Of a stretch of 64,000 nucleotides of DNA, positions 59,234 through 64,000 are shown in pieces; positions within the stretch are counted from its first letter, which is position 1; every line of letters starts with the position of its first letter. A program made the position numbers and the translations under genes. The stretch lies in contig JAYPEK010000017.1 of the NCBI GenBank assembly GCA_038125725.1, positions 1 to 64,000 of the forward strand, written 5' to 3'. Under the pieces are notes generated by a model. That model searched no databases. It saw nothing but the letters and a program-made list of their open reading frames with translations, and had not been told where the DNA came from. This DNA comes from TMED8 sp038125725. Its GTDB lineage: Bacteria > Pseudomonadota > Alphaproteobacteria > Rhodospirillales > Casp-alpha2.

Positions 59234-60241
59234 ATGGCTCATTTCATTCAGTTCACGCTGACACGCGCGTCGATGGCGCTGATCACGTTGCTGACGGTCT
59301 CCCTCATTGTGTTCACCTTGATGGAGATGGTGCCCGGCACCTGCGCCGAACGTTACCTGGCGTTCAAGAACACCCAGGGCGCGCAGATCACCATCGACGA
59401 CATCAAGGCGGAGGAACGCAGGCTCGGCCTCGACCGCCCCTTCGTGGTTCGCTGGGGAAGCTGGGTCGGCGATGTGTTCTTCAAGGGCGAGTTCGGCGAT
59501 AGCTGCATCCTGCGCCTCAACATCAACCAACTGCTCGCCGACAAATTCTGGATCAGTCTTGGGATATGTTTGGCGGCATTGATATTCTCATACCTGATCG
59601 CGGTCCCGGTCGGGATATACGCGGCCAGTTCCAAGAGCCCCGTCACCAACAACTCGCTCCGGCTGGTCAGTTACCTGGGCTTGGCCTTGCCCAACTTCCT
59701 GCTCGCCTTGATCATCATGCTGGTCTCGACGGTGCTGTTCGGGGATTCACTGACAGGGCTGTTTTCAAAGGAATACCGCGACGCCGCCTGGAACTGGCCC
59801 AAGTTCGCGGATTTCCTGTCCCGCGCATGGCTGCCGATTTTCATCCTCGGCTGGTCAGCGACGGCCTTTGCACTGCAGACCGTGCGCGCTCTGATGCTCG
59901 ACGAAATCGGCAAGCTCTACGTCACCGCCGCGTCGGCGCGCGGCATCACCGGCTCGAAACTGCTGTGGAAATATCCGGCCCGGCACGCGCTCGGCCCGGT
60001 GATTAACTCGCTCGGCTTCGACCTCAACCGCATCTTCAACGAATTGCCGATCATCGCGTTGATCCTGACGCTGACGGAATCCGGCGCGTTGTTGATCGAA
60101 TCCCTGGCGCGGTCAAATGACCAGCAGTTGGCCGGCGCCATCATCTTCCTGCTGACCGCCTCGATCGTAGCGCTCAACTTCACCACGGATATCCTGCTGG
60201 CGCTCCTCGACCCACGCGTCCGCCGCGGGCTGATGGGGTAG
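59234..60241 (+). CDS. Peptide-type ABC permease (DppB type)
   Basis: The 335-residue inner-membrane permease has six or so transmembrane segments, starting MAHFIQFTLTRASMALITLL and the EAA-like loop YVTAASARGITGSKLLWKYPARHAL. It belongs to the DppB/OppB type. No strong ribosome site precedes its ATG, so expression may be lowered relative to the binding protein by the stem-loop upstream. It is followed 4 bases later by the second permease. Confidence 0.92.
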   Translation: MAHFIQFTLTRASMALITLLTVSLIVFTLMEMVPGTCAERYLAFKNTQGAQITIDDIKAEERRLGLDRPFVVRWGSWVGDVFFKGEFGDSCILRLNINQLLADKFWISLGICLAALIFSYLIAVPVGIYAASSKSPVTNNSLRLVSYLGLALPNFLLALIIMLVSTVLFGDSLTGLFSKEYRDAAWNWPKFADFLSRAWLPIFILGWSATAFALQTVRALMLDEIGKLYVTAASARGITGSKLLWKYPARHALGPVINSLGFDLNRIFNELPIIALILTLTESGALLIESLARSNDQQLAGAIIFLLTASIVALNFTTDILLALLDPRVRRGLMG

Positions 60242-60245
60242 GCGA

Positions 60246-61439
60246 ATGGCATTGTTCGGAAAGAAAAAAACCGCCGGCGTGGACCAGAAGGCCAAGGAAG
60301 CCTACTTCACCGCATCCCAGGGGCAGCTGATCTGGGCCCGGTTCAGTTCCAACCGCTCGGCGATGATCGCGCTCTGGGCGCTGGTCATCATGGTGGTCAT
60401 GGGGCTGCTGGCGCCGTTCATCTCGCCCTACGACCCGACCATTGCCGGCCGCGACACCCAGTACGAGAACGGCGCCCCGCAACTGCCGAAATTCTGGGAC
60501 GAAAACGGCTTCTCCGCGCGGCCCTTCATCTACGCCACCAAGCGCACGCGCTCGATCAAGACCAACTTCCGCTGGGTCATCACCGAGGACCGCAACACGC
60601 GCCTCTACCTGCACATGTTCGTCAAGGAGTGGCAGTACAGCTTCATCGACATGAAGGTGGACATGCCCGGCGAGATGCTGGATTTCCACGCCAAGACGCT
60701 GACATTCGATACCCATCTGTTCGGCGTCGAGGGCGGCAAGATTCACCTGTTCGGTACCGACGCCAGCGGCAAGGACATCTTTTCCCGCACCCTGCACGCC
60801 GTCTGGACATCGCTGGCGGTGGGCACTTTGGGTGTGCTGATCTCGTTCGTGCTGGCGCTGATCATCGGCGGCATATCGGGCTATTTCGGGGGCTGGATCG
60901 ATTCCGCCCTGCAGATGGTCACCGACGCCATCCGAACGGTGCCGCCGATCCCGCTGTTCATGGCACTCGCCGCCTTCATGCCCGACCACTGGAGTTCCGA
61001 GACCCGGTTCTTCTTCATCTCCATCATCCTCGGCTTCATCGGCTGGCCGACCCTGGCCCGGCGCATCCGCACCCACCTGCTGACCGAGCGCAGCCAGGAA
61101 TACGTGCTCGCCGCGCAGCTTTGCGGCGCGCCGTCCGGCCACATCATCCGCCGCCATCTGCTGCCCAGCTTCACCAGCTACATCATCGTCGACCTGATGA
61201 TCTCGTTCCCCTACATGGTGCGCTCGGAAACGGCGCTGTCGTTCATCGGCTTGGGCCTCAAGGATCCGGTCAATTCGCTCGGTGCCTTGATGCAGAACGT
61301 CTCGCAGGCGGACGTTTTGCTGAATTATCAATGGTATTTCATCCCGGTCATCTTTTTCGTCGCCCTGGTGCTGGCCTTCGTCTTCGTCGGTGATGGGTTG
61401 CGCGATTCCGCCGACCCCTATGGGGGCACCAAGAAATGA
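60246..61439 (+). CDS. Peptide-type ABC permease (DppC type) with extra domain
   Basis: The 397-residue permease is of the DppC/OppC type, with the EAA-like loop LLTERSQEYVLAAQLCGAPSGHII. It is about 90 residues longer than standard DppC because of a periplasmic insert (about residues 60-165) between the first and second membrane helices. This insert may match the unusually long binding protein. It overlaps the first ATPase gene by four bases. Confidence 0.9.
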   Translation: MALFGKKKTAGVDQKAKEAYFTASQGQLIWARFSSNRSAMIALWALVIMVVMGLLAPFISPYDPTIAGRDTQYENGAPQLPKFWDENGFSARPFIYATKRTRSIKTNFRWVITEDRNTRLYLHMFVKEWQYSFIDMKVDMPGEMLDFHAKTLTFDTHLFGVEGGKIHLFGTDASGKDIFSRTLHAVWTSLAVGTLGVLISFVLALIIGGISGYFGGWIDSALQMVTDAIRTVPPIPLFMALAAFMPDHWSSETRFFFISIILGFIGWPTLARRIRTHLLTERSQEYVLAAQLCGAPSGHIIRRHLLPSFTSYIIVDLMISFPYMVRSETALSFIGLGLKDPVNSLGALMQNVSQADVLLNYQWYFIPVIFFVALVLAFVFVGDGLRDSADPYGGTKK

Positions 61440-62437
61440 CCGAGCCGCTGATCTCCGCGCGCGACCTGAGCATCCGTTTTCACACCGACGAAGGGCTGAT
61501 TACCGCCGTCGAGAAGGTCAATTTCGACATCCAGCCCGGCGAAGTACTGGGGCTGGTGGGGGAATCCGGTTCCGGCAAGTCGGTGACCGCCAAGTCCTTG
61601 ATGCAATTGAACGCCGACAATACCGTCTACGACCCCGAAAGCCGCATCACGCTGCGCGCCGACGGCGCCGACGTCGATGTCTTGAGCCTGCGCCGGCCGA
61701 AGGAAATGATGGTCATCCGCGGCGGCGCCATATCGATGATCTTCCAGGAGCCCATGGCGTCGTTCGCGCCGGCCATTACCGTCGGCGATCAAATGGTCGA
61801 GCAGCTGATGCTGCACGGCTCCATGACTAAGGCCCAGGCCAAGGACCATTCCATCCACATGCTGGAACGGGTCGGCATTCCGGAAGCAGGCCGGCGGTTC
61901 AATCAGTACGCCTTCGAGTTCTCCGGCGGCATGCGCCAACGCGCCATGATCGCCATGGCGCTGTCGACCAAGCCGAAGCTGCTGATCGCCGACGAGCCGA
62001 CGACGGCGTTGGACGTCACCATTCAGGCGCAGGTGATCGATTTGATGAAGGAACTGGTGGACGAGTTCCACATGGCGATCCTGTTCATCACCCATGATCT
62101 CGGCGTCATCGCTCAGACCGCCGACAATGTCGCGGTGATGTATTTGGGCCGCGTCGTCGAACACGGGCCGGTGCGCGACGTCATCCGCAACGCCGCCCAC
62201 CCCTATACGCAGGGGCTGTTGAACGCGCTGCCCAACCTGGAAGACCTGGATTCGCCCCTCACCCCCGTCGCCGGCGATATCCCGAGCCCGCTGGAGCGGC
62301 CGTCCGGCTGCGTCTTCCACACCCGCTGCCCGGTGTTCATGCAAGGCAAGTGCGACCGCGACGTGCCGGTGATGACCAATCATAGCGGTGACCACGCCGC
62401 CGCCTGTTTCGCGGTCGGCAACCAGGGGGGTGCCTGA
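61436..62437 (+). CDS. Peptide-type ABC ATPase (DppD type)
   Basis: The 333-residue ATPase has Walker A GESGSGKS, signature FSGGMRQRAMIA and Walker B LLIADEPTTALD, and the C-terminal oligopeptide-transporter motif with cysteines (CVFHTRCPVFMQGKC). It energises the transporter together with the following ATPase, which it overlaps by one base. Confidence 0.93.
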   Translation: MTEPLISARDLSIRFHTDEGLITAVEKVNFDIQPGEVLGLVGESGSGKSVTAKSLMQLNADNTVYDPESRITLRADGADVDVLSLRRPKEMMVIRGGAISMIFQEPMASFAPAITVGDQMVEQLMLHGSMTKAQAKDHSIHMLERVGIPEAGRRFNQYAFEFSGGMRQRAMIAMALSTKPKLLIADEPTTALDVTIQAQVIDLMKELVDEFHMAILFITHDLGVIAQTADNVAVMYLGRVVEHGPVRDVIRNAAHPYTQGLLNALPNLEDLDSPLTPVAGDIPSPLERPSGCVFHTRCPVFMQGKCDRDVPVMTNHSGDHAAACFAVGNQGGA

Positions 62438-63456
62438 TGGCCGATCACGTCGATAAGCCGATCCTGTCCGCCCGCGACCTGTCGGTGCATTTCCCCATCG
62501 GCGGCGGGCTGCTGACATCGAAGGTGGTGGTGCGCGCCGTCGAAGGCATCGACCTGGATATCCCGTCGGGGTCGTTCTTCGGTCTTGTGGGCGAGTCGGG
62601 TTCCGGCAAGACCACGTTCGGCCGCGCGCTGCTGCACGCCGCGCCGATCACCCGCGGCCATGTCAAATACGACGACGGCGAGGCCGCCTACGACCTGGCC
62701 AATGTCGGCAAGGACGAGCTCAAAGAATACCGCAAGCGCGCGCAACTGATCTTCCAGGACCCCTACGCCGCGCTCAGCCCGCGCATGACCGTGCGTGACA
62801 TCATCGCCGAGCCGCTGGAGGTCATGGGCCTGACCCAAACCCGCGCCGAGACCGACGAACGGGTGCGCGAGATCGCCGCCAAGTGCCGGCTCAACCTGGA
62901 ACATCTGCGCCGCTTCCCGCACGCCTTTTCCGGCGGCCAGCGCCAGCGCATCTCCATCGCCCGCGCGCTGGTTTCGCAACCGCGCTTCATCGTCGCCGAC
63001 GAGAGCGTCGCGGCGCTCGACGTCTCGATCCAGGCCGACGTGCTGAACCTCTTGAAGGAACTGCAGAAGGACATGGGCCTGACGTTCCTGTTCATCAGCC
63101 ACGACTTGAGCGTCGTCGCCCATGTCTGCGACCACGTGGCAGTGATGTACCTGGGTCGGCTGGTGGAAACGGCGCCGACGCGGGATTTATTCGCGGCGCC
63201 GCGCCATCCCTACACCAAGGCGCTGCTTTCCGCGATCCCGTCGTTGGACCCGGACCACAAGGGCCAGGCGCAGAAGCTGGAGGGCGAGATCCCGAGCCCC
63301 ACCAACCCGCCGCCCGGATGCAAGTTCCAGACCCGCTGCCCGCACGCCATCGACATCTGCCGCCAACAGGAGCCCGCCCTTTCGCATCTGGGTCTTGAGC
63401 ACGACGTCGCCTGCCATCGCTGGGAGGAACTGGCGGAAGCCCCGGCCGAGGCGTGA
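62437..63456 (+). CDS. Peptide-type ABC ATPase (DppF type)
   Basis: The 339-residue ATPase has Walker A GESGSGKTT, signature FSGGQRQRISIARA and Walker B FIVADESVAALD (Ser in place of the usual Pro after DE). It has the C-terminal Cys motif CKFQTRCPHAIDIC. It is the partner of the DppD-type ATPase and the last gene of the ABC operon. Confidence 0.93.
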   Translation: MADHVDKPILSARDLSVHFPIGGGLLTSKVVVRAVEGIDLDIPSGSFFGLVGESGSGKTTFGRALLHAAPITRGHVKYDDGEAAYDLANVGKDELKEYRKRAQLIFQDPYAALSPRMTVRDIIAEPLEVMGLTQTRAETDERVREIAAKCRLNLEHLRRFPHAFSGGQRQRISIARALVSQPRFIVADESVAALDVSIQADVLNLLKELQKDMGLTFLFISHDLSVVAHVCDHVAVMYLGRLVETAPTRDLFAAPRHPYTKALLSAIPSLDPDHKGQAQKLEGEIPSPTNPPPGCKFQTRCPHAIDICRQQEPALSHLGLEHDVACHRWEELAEAPAEA

Positions 63457-63478
63457 TGCCGAAACCGGAGACCATTTG

Positions 63479-64000
63479 ATGGATCTTCAACCGCTCATCG
63501 ACAAGCTCGCCGGCAACGAATCGGTCGGCTCGCTGATCTTGATCCTGGCCGCGATCGCGCTCCGCATCGTCGCCGGGCGGTTCCTGCTGTCCAAGTTGGA
63601 CGGCGACATCGACCAGCGCCGCCGCATCCTGTCCAACATCAAGAACGGCTTGTTCGTGCTGGTGGTGATCGGGCTGTTCTTCATCTGGGCGCCGGCACTC
63701 CGCACCTTCGCCCTGTCGCTGACCGCCTTCGCCGTCGCCATCATCCTCGCCACCAAGGAACTGATCCTGTGTTTCTCCGGCGCGGTGCTGAAGATGGCCA
63801 GCGGCTCCATGCGGGTGGGAAGCTGGATCGAGGTCGCCGGCCTGCGCGGCGAGGTCATCGACCAGAACCTGATGTCGACCACCATCCAGGAACTGGGCAG
63901 CGGCACCGAGGCCTACGAGTTCACCGGCAAGACCATCGTTTTGCCGAACAGCCTGTTCCTGGCCGCGCCGGTGAAGAACGAGCGCTTCTTCAAGCGCTAC
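63479..64000 (+). CDS. MscS-family mechanosensitive channel, start only
   Basis: The open frame begins MDLQPLIDKLAG after a GGAG and runs to the window edge (174 codons, no stop). It has three hydrophobic segments (about residues 18-33, 56-72 and 77-95), then the MscS beta-domain pattern (GSWIEVAGLRGEVIDQNLMSTTIQEL; IVLPNSLF). It would open under membrane tension to release osmolytes. The C-terminal part is outside the window. Confidence 0.85.
   Translation, partial: MDLQPLIDKLAGNESVGSLILILAAIALRIVAGRFLLSKLDGDIDQRRRILSNIKNGLFVLVVIGLFFIWAPALRTFALSLTAFAVAIILATKELILCFSGAVLKMASGSMRVGSWIEVAGLRGEVIDQNLMSTTIQELGSGTEAYEFTGKTIVLPNSLFLAAPVKNERFFKRY

Noticed and set aside
1..64000. tRNA, rRNA, CRISPR arrays and prophage genes
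   Set aside because: I scanned for conserved tRNA arms, rRNA-like stretches, regularly spaced repeats and phage or integrase genes by eye and found none; a dedicated scan was not possible.

Overview
The window is GC-rich DNA with dense, overlapping operons and the gene content of an alphaproteobacterium. I infer a Rhodospirillales-like organism from a ChpT-type phosphotransferase leading into a cheA start, a formate dehydrogenase locus with DUF3305/DUF3306 genes, many acyl-CoA enzymes, and a response regulator of a type common in that order. No tRNA, rRNA, CRISPR array or complete insertion sequence was seen.

Layout. (1) 1-1347: the start of a chemotaxis-type operon on the minus strand (SiaC-like protein, ChpT-like phosphotransferase, then a cheA start whose frame breaks at the window edge). 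(2) 1461-13569: a respiratory formate dehydrogenase locus. It has structural subunits (alpha with Cys in place of Sec, four-cluster beta, cytochrome b gamma), a small Tat-signal protein, a TorD-type chaperone, DUF3305/DUF3306, MobA and FdhD. A tungstate transporter (tupBC and a separated tupA) and a short ModE-like repressor follow. Three 24-bp inverted repeats of the same architecture lie at the tup promoters. A large 4Fe-4S protein (16280) and moaA (19492) extend the theme. (3) 13756-24637: a mixed region with DUF1330, an MBL-fold hydrolase, gmd, Hsp20, bacteriohemerythrin and a three-PAS hybrid histidine kinase. Two genes here carry in-frame stop codons. (4) 24723-27484: a single-domain response regulator, an AT-rich gap with a possible leader peptide and attenuator, and a tandem pair of unrecognised winged-helix/PAS-like proteins. 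(5) 28028-39611: a TIM-barrel protein, a TauD-type dioxygenase and a minus-strand acyl-CoA catabolic operon (KstD-like dehydrogenase, SCP2-type thiolase, HMG-CoA synthase-like/DUF35 fusion, alpha-methylacyl-CoA racemase, MarR, MaoC hydratase, HSD17B4-like SDR). A long-chain-type acyl-CoA dehydrogenase and a thioesterase are divergent from it. (6) 39753-42875: envelope genes and a DMT transporter. (7) 42879-52653: an Atu-like acyclic terpenoid (or leucine-like) module made of an acyl-CoA ligase, acyl-CoA dehydrogenase, TetR, enoyl-CoA hydratase, AtuA and a two-subunit biotin carboxylase. A perfect parS site lies inside the biotin-carrying subunit gene. (8) 52665-64000: GNAT, a PaaK-type ligase, an M6-like putative protease, a PHP phosphoesterase, a five-gene peptide-type ABC transporter and the start of an MscS channel.

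How it fits together. Regions 1461-13569 and 16280-20490 form a coherent formate-oxidation and tungsten/molybdenum-cofactor system: metal uptake, cofactor synthesis, chaperoning and enzyme. Regions 5 and 7 are two branched-chain acyl-CoA degradation modules, each with its own regulator and a palindromic candidate operator. The parS site suggests that this segment lies in the origin-proximal part of the chromosome. The most open-ended pieces are the winged-helix/PAS pair with its leader, the HMG-CoA synthase-like protein lacking the nucleophilic Cys, and the three-site tungstate regulon.
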